Shown one piece after another: positions 1-6,628 of a stretch of DNA of 6,806 bases. How positions within the stretch are numbered: the stretch's first letter is position 1; the number at the start of each line of letters is the position of its first letter. The stretch covers positions 1-6,806 of the forward strand of contig RDYC01000317.1 in assembly GCA_004293295.1 (NCBI GenBank), given 5' to 3'. The notes beneath the pieces are model-generated. The model made no database searches and was not told the DNA's origin. It saw nothing but the letters and a program-made list of their open reading frames with translations. The DNA comes from Bacteroidota bacterium (GTDB lineage: Bacteria; Bacteroidota; Bacteroidia; UKL13-3). The translations under genes and the position numbers were made by a program.

Positions 1-347
1 ACTCCTTGGTTTTCAGGGTCGTTAACAGGGATACCGTTAATGGTAAAATTAATTCTTGTTGCGTCAAGCCCTCTTAACCTATAAGTGCTATATCCAATAC
101 CTGTTCCATTATCACTGTATGCATTAAAAGATGGGGTGGAACAAAGTAATGTGGGGATATCCGCACCATAATACCTTTGCTTAATTACTTCCTTTAACAA
201 GTTAATTTGTGTAACCGGATACTTAGGTTTTGCCAATACACCTGATACCACAGCTGAATCCAACAACCGTTTGTTTGTTGAATCAATTTGAGCCATACCA
301 CTTAGGCTTACAGCCAGCGATAGAACACTTAGAAAACGCTTTAACAT
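1..347 (-). CDS. TonB-dependent outer-membrane receptor, N-terminal part (probable thiamine receptor)
   Basis: The gene starts at 347 and runs out of the left edge; 115 complete codons are visible. Residues 1-20 are a signal peptide (KRF, a hydrophobic core, then GMA before Gln20). Residues 29-37 contain LDSAVVSG, which resembles the TonB box that contacts the energising protein TonB. Residues 44-115 are the start of the plug domain, with YRLRGLDATRIN (89-100) and INGIPVNDPENQG (103-115), the typical Bacteroidota receptor signature. There is no N-terminal carboxypeptidase-like beta domain of the SusC type. The family forms 22-strand beta barrels that import scarce ligands through the outer membrane. 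The ligand is inferred from the TPP riboswitch in the leader and the divergent PnuC-type permease, which point to thiamine. The start is the first ATG after an in-frame TAA. Barrel and C-terminus are outside the window. Confidence 0.92.
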   Translation of the reverse strand, partial: MLKRFLSVLSLAVSLSGMAQIDSTNKRLLDSAVVSGVLAKPKYPVTQINLLKEVIKQRYYGADIPTLLCSTPSFNAYSDNGTGIGYSTYRLRGLDATRINFTINGIPVNDPENQG

Positions 348-369
348 AAAAATTTGACTACTAAGTTAA

Positions 370-461
370 ACAAAACAACAACCGGGGCTGGCTGATGCAA
401 ACAATTGTTTACCTTCTTGAAATCGGTGTTATTGCTGCAAAAAATCACAACAAAACAACAA
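370..461. repeat. 12-base direct repeat flanking the leader core
   Basis: The sequence ACAAAACAACAA occurs at 370-381 and again at 450-461, exactly 80 bases apart, on both sides of the palindrome. The repeat is of low complexity (A and C only), so chance or slippage is a reasonable explanation. It may mark a duplicated or inserted leader segment. Confidence 0.45.
397..412 (-). repeat. Palindrome / small hairpin in the receptor leader
   Basis: Bases 399-410 are a perfect 12-base palindrome (AAACAATTGTTT). On the minus strand GTAAAC and GTTTGC form a 6-pair stem (one G-U) around the tetraloop AATT. It could be an RNA hairpin in the expression platform or a site for a dimeric DNA-binding protein; neither is demonstrated. 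Confidence 0.4.
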
Positions 462-467
462 GAGTGT

Positions 468-568
468 GTCTACTCCCTTCGCAGGCATTATCCTGTGCAG
501 GTTCCAAGGGTATAATCTCAGGCAAACTATTGGTGTATTTAACACCTAAGGTTTACCACCCCAAAGAC
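468..568 (-). promoter_or_regulatory. TPP (thiamine pyrophosphate) riboswitch aptamer
   Basis: Read on the minus strand, the segment holds all the conserved blocks of a THI element in order: GGGGTGG, then CTGAGA, then TACCC, then GAACCTG, then GGATAATGCCTGCGAAGGGA. GGGGT can pair with ACCCT (P2). GGTGT and ACACC form a P3 hairpin with loop TAAAT. CAGG and CCTG form P5, replacing the common CTGG/CCAG by a compensatory change. GTCT (565-568) and AGAC (468-471) can close P1. TPP aptamers bind the cofactor and switch off thiamine synthesis or transport genes when it is plentiful. It precedes the TonB receptor start by about 120 bases, so the receptor should be repressed by TPP. The outer limits of P1 are approximate. 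Confidence 0.95.
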
Positions 569-573
569 GGAGG

Positions 574-606
574 CGAATTTAAAGTGAGTGCAATCAAAAA
601 AACAAG
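574..606 (-). promoter_or_regulatory. Candidate promoter of the riboswitch-receptor transcript
   Basis: On the minus strand CTTG (603-606) is followed after 21 bases by TAAATTCG (574-581), close to the Bacteroidota sigma-factor pattern TTG-N19 to 23-TAnnTTTG. Transcription would begin around 567-570, just where the P1 stem of the TPP aptamer starts, which supports the placement. One base of the -7 box differs from consensus. This is pattern matching only. Confidence 0.45.
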
Positions 607-667
607 CTTTTTATTTTTAACAGATTTATATCACCTTATTTTTTGAAATAAATAATAGTTTTGGACC

Positions 668-1243
668 ATGCTGTGGACTCAGGTTATTGAATTGGTTGGA
701 GCTTTATTTAGTATAGTATATAGTTTACTTTTAATGAAAGAAAAAAAAGTAGGCTGGTTGTTTGGTATCCTATCATCTATACTCAGTTGCTTGGTATTCT
801 ATCAAACACGATTATATGCGCAGGCAATGGTTAGCATTTATTTTGCGGGTATTGGTTTTTATGGATTATGGTATTGGCAAAAAGCACAAAAAAACAATGT
901 TCACATCACCTTATGGAAACCCAAAACACACCTTATTTATATTTTAACTTTTGCTGCACTTGCTCTTATGAGTTCGTATTTATTTAAACATTATTCCAAT
1001 AGTGCAAACCCGATTTTAGACAGTTTTATTACCCTATTCGGGTTGTTGGCTTCCATCAAGGAGGCTAGGAAAGTGCTTACCAGTTGGGTCTATTGGTTTA
1101 TAATCAATGCCAGTTGTGTGGTGTTGTATTATGAGCAAGGACTTTTTTACTACAGTGCCATGATGGTGATATATGCCCTTATATGTATACCCGGACACCT
1201 GAGTTGGCTTAAAATTTATAGGACTTACCAAGCTTCTGCATAA
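668..1243 (+). CDS. pnuC: PnuC-family vitamin transporter (probable thiamine permease PnuT)
   Basis: This 191-residue protein is nearly all hydrophobic, with about seven membrane segments (roughly 5-23, 29-46, 50-69, 87-105, 114-130, 138-154, 158-180). Family landmarks are GFYGLWYW (63-70), the motif W140-x2-W143-x3-N147 and the closing IPGHLSW (174-180). PnuC proteins carry vitamin precursors across the inner membrane by facilitated diffusion, trapped afterwards by a kinase; members move nicotinamide riboside (PnuC), riboflavin (PnuX) or thiamine (PnuT). Sequence alone does not settle the substrate. Thiamine is favoured because the divergent neighbour is a TonB receptor under a TPP riboswitch, a pairing described for Bacteroidota. 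No riboswitch lies on its own strand, and no thiamine pyrophosphokinase gene follows. The start is the first ATG of a full-length family member. Confidence 0.9.
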   Translation: MLWTQVIELVGALFSIVYSLLLMKEKKVGWLFGILSSILSCLVFYQTRLYAQAMVSIYFAGIGFYGLWYWQKAQKNNVHITLWKPKTHLIYILTFAALALMSSYLFKHYSNSANPILDSFITLFGLLASIKEARKVLTSWVYWFIINASCVVLYYEQGLFYYSAMMVIYALICIPGHLSWLKIYRTYQASA

Positions 1244-1267
1244 AAAAAGCCGCTTGCGCGGCTTTTT
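1244..1267. terminator. Bidirectional intrinsic terminator
   Basis: A perfect 10-pair hairpin, AAAAAGCCGC and GCGGCTTTTT around loop TTGC, lies between two convergent stop codons only 27 bases apart. The GC core with A-tract and T-tract on either side makes it work in both directions, ending the pnuC-family gene on the plus strand and the large secreted-protein gene on the minus strand. Confidence 0.92.
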
Positions 1268-1270
1268 GTT

Positions 1271-4200
1271 TTATTGGTAAATTATTTTTACTGTTTGGTA
1301 TTTTTGGTGTTGGCTTTCCAGTGTTAAGAAGTACAACCCTTTGGTTTGTTCCATTTGCAATTGAAATGAGTTATTCCCTGCATATGCATCAATAACTCCA
1401 GAGCCAACAATACGGCCCATAATATCGGTTAGCACGTATTTAATTTGTTCAGTTTTAGAGGCACTAAATGCTAAGGCAAATGTACCGTAGTTTGGATTCG
1501 GCATCACGCTAACTTGTTGTACAATTTTACTTGACGACAATAATCCGGTTGATGATTTGATAAACGATAGGTTTCCTACTGTTAAGGACATGCTGGTTCC
1601 AACATTTTCATCGTATCCATGCGAGAAATTAATTAACCGAACATCATTAGGATTAAATGGTGTTTTAATGATATCAGAAGTAAAGTCGGCTAAGGAAATG
1701 GTAAATTGTTTACCTTCCTCAGTTAGTAAAATTTCGTGTTTAAATTGTGCCTTAGGATTTGCAATGCTATCACGATTGATTTGAACCACTACCTTACCTT
1801 TACCTTTCGCAAAAAAGCTTACATGGCTGTAAGAAGTTAAGTCTGTTACTGCATTTCCTTGGCGTATTCCCTTATACAGGCTGATGTAATCATCGCTAGT
1901 TGCCTGAACACTCGCCATGCGGTAAACCGAAAGATTTTTTGGTATATAAATCCTATTCGGCTCATTCGTAACATTAAATGCATTGATGGTGGTATAAGTC
2001 TTATCATAATCTAACGACCAATTTCCATCGGCCATATAAACCACATCATGTATTACATCATTAACTATAAGTTTTATGCTGTACTCATAACCATCATCTA
2101 CTTTCACATCAATCCAGTTCTCTTCGCCCGAAACAATGCTGATGTTTTTTGTGAAATTAGTGAAGCTTGATTGCTCGTTTTCTTGTACCTCAACCTCTAA
2201 ACGGCCTGTTGCATTTGCACCCGCATTATTAATTTGTAGCTTTAAATTTTCTCCGTTTCTGCTACCTTGAATAATGAACATTGCCGGAGCTGTAGAAGAG
2301 GTAATGGGTTCTCTTAATGAAGATGCTTTTAATTTGGTGATGATATCAGTTACCAATTTATCTGCGTCTACCGGATTCGCTGCCCAAACTTGGAAATTGT
2401 ATAGGGTATCTTCGCCAATAAGATCGCCCAACAACCAATTGGTTTGAAGGCTATAACCCTCCTTGTTTTTTGAATATCCTACTACGAAAGATGTTCCAAA
2501 CTCCATGCTTCCGTCTTCTTGCTGTAGCAGGTAACGGATAAAATTATATCCCGCAATTTCTTTCACCTCACTGCTTAACAACTTGGCACCTCTTAACCTG
2601 TCGCAAATGTATTTAGCATGCGAATAAGCTTTATCCTTTGTTTTAATACCTAATACCACGGCTTTTGCTACATCGGCCCTGGTGTAATCTACAGAAATAA
2701 CTTCAAGCGCCTTGGTAATGCTAACCAAATCACTTGGAGACGTAATCCTAAGCACATCACCAGAAGCTAGTGTTGCCGGAATCATATCAGCCATAAGCAG
2801 CGACCCTGCTTTTTTACCCAATGTGTATGCATGGTTAGCTGTAAACACCGGTGCATTTGCATAATTTATCAGGCGACTAACACCATTTTTGATATATCCA
2901 TAGTCGCGTTTTGTTACCAAATCACCCAAGCTTTCGCTTTCCAAACCTCCTCCACCTCCTGAGCCAACACCTCCGCTAGTTATATAAACTTTACGGATAG
3001 CTGTATCCTTACATCCAAGGTGGCTTACAATTTGACATACTACTCGTACCCCTGTTCCTGCATAAGTTCTGGAAGCATTGGTGGTATAAGCATATGGGCT
3101 TCCATCACCAAATTGCCACTCGTATGAGTAGTTAGCATTGGGGTTGATGGTGGTGAATACAAAATTGTTAGTAGCCAATGGCTGCAATGTATCATTAATG
3201 GTGAAACCGGTTGTTGGTTTTGCTACTACGTTAACAGGTTTTTGGATGCTATCAACACCATTTGAGCCGGTTATCTTTAGTTTTACTGTATATGGACCGG
3301 GATTTGTATATTTTTTTGAAGGGTTTGCCAATGTAGAAGTAGTGCCATCTCCAAAATCCCACAAATAACTTAAAGTGCCGCTACCTGTGCCGGTTGAGGT
3401 GAACTCAAAGCTGTTGTAAATGCATTGGATATTATTGTTGATATTAAAAGATGCTGTTGTTGGCACACAACCTGTAACGCTTGGTGTAAATGGAGCATGA
3501 TGCATTTCGCCACCCGCATGCATTAGTGATTTTGCAATCACCTGACCTTCGATGTTTGACTGGTTTACGGTTTTCTTAATATTGGCAAATGGCGCGAATA
3601 CAGTGCCTTCAATGGTATTATTAGCACAAATATTTAAATCAGTGGTATTGTAAAAGTTATAAATAATAAACGGGCAATTGCTTAAACCTATGCCAGCTTG
3701 GTTCCAAACGTTCCACACAAAATTTCCGGGAGCATTTACATTAATAACCAAAATTTTATTGGCACTTGGCTGATTTACATAAGTAAATACTTGCACATTA
3801 TTTAAATCTGTTCCTGAAATATTTAAGTAATTAATCCCATTGTTTAGGTTAATTTTTACCTGATGAGGTAAACCAACATTTGAAATGGGTTGCCCGTTTG
3901 AATTGGTTAAGGTTGCATTATTGGTACAAGTTGAAATAGCTGTAGAATTGAGGCGCAATGCCGAAAATGCCGCGTTAAAATCAATGAGCCCGCTTTGAAA
4001 TACCGGGTTATTTGTTGCGCTAACACCTAGTTGATTAGAATTTGCTTGCATTTGAATTCTTGGAGAACTGTTGTAATGAGCTCCTGAGGTAATTTGAATT
4101 GGGGGAGTTGCGTTGTTAGGGTCCTTGTACCAAACATGAGATCCGGTTGCATCGCCAATTTTTACATACCCGTTTTGGTTTACTTGTAAACTATTTCCAC

Positions 4201-4468
4201 TTTGATAAATAACTTTACCTCCAATTACCAATGAAACCTTTACCCCTCCTACCAAAAAGTTACCCGCGTTATTGGTAGAAACCTGGTAATTCCCGGCCAC
4301 AGTTAAGTCTCCTCCCATTGCTACAGGTCCATCTGTTTCATTTGTTGAAAGATAGGCACCGTTTTCCAGAAAAACATTAAAACCCAAAGCAGGTTGAGTT
4401 GGACTTTGGGCACATACTAGATTAATTGATACTAAAAATACTGCAATTTTGAGTACTAATTTCTTCAT
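1271..4468 (-). CDS. Secreted multidomain protein: choice-of-anchor A domain, two PKD domains, T9SS type A sorting domain
   Basis: This is a 1065-residue surface or secreted protein. A signal peptide (1-20, cleaved at VCA before Gln21) is followed by a choice-of-anchor A type domain (about 27-328), with GPVAMGGDL (47-55), NTIEGTVFAP (284-293) and GGEMHH (319-324). Two PKD beta domains follow (339-415 with WDFGDG at 370-375; 419-496 with WQFGDG at 451-456), then a glycine linker (499-508). Residues 509-725 form a mixed alpha/beta region I do not recognise. Residues 727-815 look like a beta sandwich. Residues 820-970 resemble a carbohydrate-binding or CIA30-like jelly roll. Residues 985-1065 are a T9SS sorting domain (MPNPNYGTF, DIMGRIV, GLYFLTL), which directs export through the type IX machinery and often anchoring to lipopolysaccharide. 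No catalytic motif is evident; adhesion or polymer binding is inferred. It stands alone, with its own promoter and terminator. Confidence 0.88.
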   Translation of the reverse strand: MKKLVLKIAVFLVSINLVCAQSPTQPALGFNVFLENGAYLSTNETDGPVAMGGDLTVAGNYQVSTNNAGNFLVGGVKVSLVIGGKVIYQSGNSLQVNQNGYVKIGDATGSHVWYKDPNNATPPIQITSGAHYNSSPRIQMQANSNQLGVSATNNPVFQSGLIDFNAAFSALRLNSTAISTCTNNATLTNSNGQPISNVGLPHQVKINLNNGINYLNISGTDLNNVQVFTYVNQPSANKILVINVNAPGNFVWNVWNQAGIGLSNCPFIIYNFYNTTDLNICANNTIEGTVFAPFANIKKTVNQSNIEGQVIAKSLMHAGGEMHHAPFTPSVTGCVPTTASFNINNNIQCIYNSFEFTSTGTGSGTLSYLWDFGDGTTSTLANPSKKYTNPGPYTVKLKITGSNGVDSIQKPVNVVAKPTTGFTINDTLQPLATNNFVFTTINPNANYSYEWQFGDGSPYAYTTNASRTYAGTGVRVVCQIVSHLGCKDTAIRKVYITSGGVGSGGGGGLESESLGDLVTKRDYGYIKNGVSRLINYANAPVFTANHAYTLGKKAGSLLMADMIPATLASGDVLRITSPSDLVSITKALEVISVDYTRADVAKAVVLGIKTKDKAYSHAKYICDRLRGAKLLSSEVKEIAGYNFIRYLLQQEDGSMEFGTSFVVGYSKNKEGYSLQTNWLLGDLIGEDTLYNFQVWAANPVDADKLVTDIITKLKASSLREPITSSTAPAMFIIQGSRNGENLKLQINNAGANATGRLEVEVQENEQSSFTNFTKNISIVSGEENWIDVKVDDGYEYSIKLIVNDVIHDVVYMADGNWSLDYDKTYTTINAFNVTNEPNRIYIPKNLSVYRMASVQATSDDYISLYKGIRQGNAVTDLTSYSHVSFFAKGKGKVVVQINRDSIANPKAQFKHEILLTEEGKQFTISLADFTSDIIKTPFNPNDVRLINFSHGYDENVGTSMSLTVGNLSFIKSSTGLLSSSKIVQQVSVMPNPNYGTFALAFSASKTEQIKYVLTDIMGRIVGSGVIDAYAGNNSFQLQMEQTKGLYFLTLESQHQKYQTVKIIYQ

Positions 4469-4489
4469 AATTATTAGGGTTAAGAAGGT

Positions 4490-4523
4490 GCAAGGTAGGA
4501 ATATGGCTACTTTTTAAAAACAA
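4490..4523 (-). promoter_or_regulatory. Candidate promoter of the large secreted-protein gene
   Basis: On the minus strand TTG (4521-4523) is followed after 23 bases by TACCTTGC (4490-4497), near the Bacteroidota -7 box TAnnTTTGC with one T missing. Transcription would begin about 15-20 bases before the ATG at 4468. The spacer is at the long end of the accepted range. Confidence 0.4.
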
Positions 4524-4645
4524 TTTATTCCCAAATCAGTATTACCGATGCGAACTGCGCATATCCTGTTTAAATGGTTTCTTGGGTTGAAAAGGAATGA
4601 AAATCACCTCAACATCGGCTCACAAACCGATTTACACTGTTCATC

Positions 4646-4671
4646 ATTAAAATAACTCCGCTTATTTTAAT
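4646..4671 (-). terminator. AT-rich hairpin at the end of the rhomboid-EEP operon, candidate terminator
   Basis: A perfect 10-base inverted repeat (ATTAAAATAA, loop of six, TTATTTTAAT) spans the stop codon of the EEP gene, so its first arm is coding. The stem is entirely A-T, hence weak, and the U-rich second arm doubles as the tract. It is the only strong symmetry in the 193-base gap before the secreted-protein gene (4469-4661). A second, five-pair hairpin at 4614-4631 lacks a T-tract. Confidence 0.4.
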
Positions 4672-5747
4672 TTTATCGAACAGCTTACCATTTTGTGGTC
4701 GCTAAAAGAGAATGCTTTAGAGTAATAGTCAAAAAACTCAAATTGGTCATCACCCATGATATAATCTATTCTAAAACTAGGCATTTTTCCTACATAGGTT
4801 CTACCCAAACCACTTCCGGCCTCCATAAACGCATCCTTCATGTCTGCCTTAATTGTTCTATATGCGTAAGATAATGGTGAATCGTTAAAATCTCCGCATA
4901 GTATTATTTTATATGGCGACTCGCTAATAAACTGCTCAATGGCATCGGTTTGCTTAGCACGCATTAAAAAGGCATATTTCATTTTGCTGATAATGCCTTT
5001 GTATGTGCTCACCTTTTCCTTATTTGTTTCCAGACTTATTTCTTTAACCGCTTCGTACTCCTTGCTTTCAAACTTAATGGACTGCAGGTGTGTATTAATA
5101 ATTCTAATGGTATCGCCTAAGGCCACCACATCGGCAAAAATGGTGTAATTAAAGGTGTTGCTATCATGCTCCACAATGCCTTGCTTAATAATGGGGTAAC
5201 GACTCAATATGCCAATATTATCGCAGTTCCACTTGGTATCAGTTACTTTAATATTTGCCTTGTTATAGCTGCTGTATTTCTTTTTTATCAGCTGTTGTAT
5301 TTGATTTTCGGATGCATCATGAACTATAAACATCTCTTGGAAGCAAAGGATGTCCGGATTTATTTTTTCCAGTTTATCCTCAAAAATATCACTGTCCTCG
5401 GTTGGGTTGCCTTCAAATACACCAAAGTATCGGGCATTAAATGTTACAACTTTAATACTATTCTCTATTTGCTGCGAGCTTTGGTTTTTTCCAAACTGTA
5501 TAAATTTTGCCATGTTATTCCAACCTATAACAATGGCGGCAAGTGAGAACAAAAATTTCATGTTTAGGAAACACGCCCAATAGATAACAAACAACACATT
5601 TACCAATACTATGATTGGAAACGCTAACCCTAAAAAGGCTAAAGGCCACAGCAAGTCCGGGCTTAAATAAGGGGCTAAATATGATGCCAACAGGGCAAGT
5701 ATGGCAATTGAATTAAATACAAATACAATTCTATTGATGATAAACAT
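4662..5747 (-). CDS. Membrane-anchored endonuclease/exonuclease/phosphatase (EEP) family protein
   Basis: A 361-residue protein. Residues 1-80 hold three hydrophobic segments (about 7-27, 32-58, 64-79), anchoring it in the inner membrane; residues 97-361 are a full EEP domain. The metal-dependent phosphoesterase core is intact: Asn104 (TFNAR), Glu138 (CFQE), His220 (NTHLQS), Asp286 and Asn288 (GDFND), Asp328 (RIDYI) and the terminal Asp350-His351 pair (FSDH). The fold cleaves phosphodiester bonds in DNA, RNA, inositol phosphates or sphingomyelin, so the substrate is open. With an odd number of membrane segments, the catalytic domain and N-terminus lie on opposite sides; which side is not certain. 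The gene starts two bases after the rhomboid stop, so the two are probably cotranscribed and translationally coupled. Length is normal for the membrane-bound Bacteroidota members. Confidence 0.9.
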   Translation of the reverse strand: MFIINRIVFVFNSIAILALLASYLAPYLSPDLLWPLAFLGLAFPIIVLVNVLFVIYWACFLNMKFLFSLAAIVIGWNNMAKFIQFGKNQSSQQIENSIKVVTFNARYFGVFEGNPTEDSDIFEDKLEKINPDILCFQEMFIVHDASENQIQQLIKKKYSSYNKANIKVTDTKWNCDNIGILSRYPIIKQGIVEHDSNTFNYTIFADVVALGDTIRIINTHLQSIKFESKEYEAVKEISLETNKEKVSTYKGIISKMKYAFLMRAKQTDAIEQFISESPYKIILCGDFNDSPLSYAYRTIKADMKDAFMEAGSGLGRTYVGKMPSFRIDYIMGDDQFEFFDYYSKAFSFSDHKMVSCSIKLK

Positions 5748-5749
5748 AC

Positions 5750-6616
5750 TTAATCTTTGCTTGCTTTAAACAATTGTTCTTTTTCTAATTTTGACAAACT
5801 ATCGTACCCACTTCTGTTGATTTTATCCAGAATTAAATCAATCTCATGTTCTGAAGGTTTTTTTCCGTTTTCTGTTTTTAGGTAAGTGGTTTTGTAATGT
5901 ACTTTTAACCGTGACTTCTTTTTAAATATCCCGGCTAACTTATCAAACATCCCTTCAAAAACGGTGTGTTTATACAAATACCTAATAAACATAAAGCCAA
6001 AAGCAGCCCCGCCTAAATGGGCAATATGGCCTCCGGCATTGCCTCCTGAAATACCTAGTAAATCAAGAATTACAATAATCAAGGCTATCCACTTTAACCG
6101 AACAAAACCAAAAAACAACAGCTTCACTTCATAATCAGGCAGGAGTGTTGCTACTGCAACCGTTACACTGAGCACACCTGCTGAGGCTCCCAACGCAAAA
6201 GCAACCGCTTTAACAGTGGCAAATAATGGAAAAATATTATAGGCCAGGATATAAACCAACCCGCCAAAAATACCCCCTAAAAAATAAGCTTGATACACCC
6301 TTTTATTACCGAGGTACTCATGCAATAAATTGCCCATCCAATACAACCATAACATATTAAAAATAAGGTGCAACACCCCATCGTGCAAAAACATGTAAGT
6401 AATTAAGCTCCAAGGACGCTTCAATAAATCCGGTAAATAGGCAGGTAGTGTAAAAACACTCACCAAATTGTGGGTGGCAAGTGAAAACTGAAACAAGGTG
6501 AAAAAAACATGCACCATACTTATTACAATAAATATCAATACATTTATTGCAATGATGCGCCTTACTGCATGATTTGAATAGATATAGTTTTGTTTGATTT
6601 CAGTTAATAAACTCAT
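5750..6616 (-). CDS. Rhomboid-family intramembrane serine protease
   Basis: A 288-residue protein with a six-helix rhomboid core (membrane segments about 20-40, 80-98, 107-129, 138-159, 172-189, 196-215). The catalytic serine is Ser145 in GASAG (143-147) and the partner histidine is His200 in GGHIAHLGG (195-203). His83 and Asn87 (HLIFN) match the HxxxN oxyanion residues of E. coli GlpG, so it should be an active protease that cuts membrane proteins inside the bilayer. Residues 216-288 form a basic, then acidic cytoplasmic tail ending in a short helical module (IDLILDKINRSGYDSLSKLEKE), a tail I recall on Bacteroidota rhomboids (probably DUF6576). It lies between another rhomboid gene 12 bases upstream and the EEP gene 2 bases downstream. 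Natural substrate unknown. No Shine-Dalgarno site; the A-rich stretch before the ATG is typical. Confidence 0.94.
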   Translation of the reverse strand: MSLLTEIKQNYIYSNHAVRRIIAINVLIFIVISMVHVFFTLFQFSLATHNLVSVFTLPAYLPDLLKRPWSLITYMFLHDGVLHLIFNMLWLYWMGNLLHEYLGNKRVYQAYFLGGIFGGLVYILAYNIFPLFATVKAVAFALGASAGVLSVTVAVATLLPDYEVKLLFFGFVRLKWIALIIVILDLLGISGGNAGGHIAHLGGAAFGFMFIRYLYKHTVFEGMFDKLAGIFKKKSRLKVHYKTTYLKTENGKKPSEHEIDLILDKINRSGYDSLSKLEKEQLFKASKD

Positions 6617-6628
6617 AGCACTAATCTT

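Larger units (their letters stand above)
348..467 (-). promoter_or_regulatory. Leader between TPP aptamer and receptor start (expression platform)
   Basis: This 120-base untranslated stretch should hold the part of the riboswitch that acts on gene expression. No textbook GC-rich terminator is present. The last aptamer bases GGGAGT (472-477) can pair with ACTCTT (460-465) around the loop AGACAC, using two G-U pairs, and a U-rich tract interrupted by G follows. That hairpin would compete with the bound aptamer, so its role is unclear. A further small stem lies at 397-412. No Shine-Dalgarno sequence is seen ahead of the start codon, which is usual for Bacteroidota. Whether control is on transcription or translation cannot be told from the sequence. 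Confidence 0.5.

Noticed and set aside
395..646. An 83-codon open frame on the plus strand in the intergenic region
   Set aside because: It lies across the minus-strand TPP riboswitch and its promoter, its translation shows no domain, and the riboswitch explains the conserved sequence.
656..663. TAGTTTTG just before the PnuC-family gene, matching the TAnnTTTG box
   Set aside because: No TTG/TTTG box lies at the right distance (the nearest, 642-645, is only 10 bases away), and transcription would start at the ATG itself. Not strong enough to list.
3138..3368. A 76-codon plus-strand frame opposite the PKD domains, and similar ones at 1557-1784 and 4939-5148
   Set aside because: All are antisense shadows of well-supported coding sequence, with no recognisable product.
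4409..4468. Cys19 of the secreted protein as a lipoprotein attachment site
   Set aside because: The residues before it (Asn-Leu-Val) do not fit a lipobox, while cleavage after VCA before Gln21 is a normal signal peptidase I site, and the protein has a T9SS tail.
4614..4631. Hairpin ATCGG / CCGAT downstream of the EEP gene as a terminator
   Set aside because: Only five firm pairs plus one G-U and no T-tract on the minus strand afterwards.
5166..5546. A 126-codon plus-strand open frame opposite the EEP gene
   Set aside because: It is antisense to a gene with a full set of catalytic motifs; its hydrophobic translation is a by-product of AT-rich antisense sequence.
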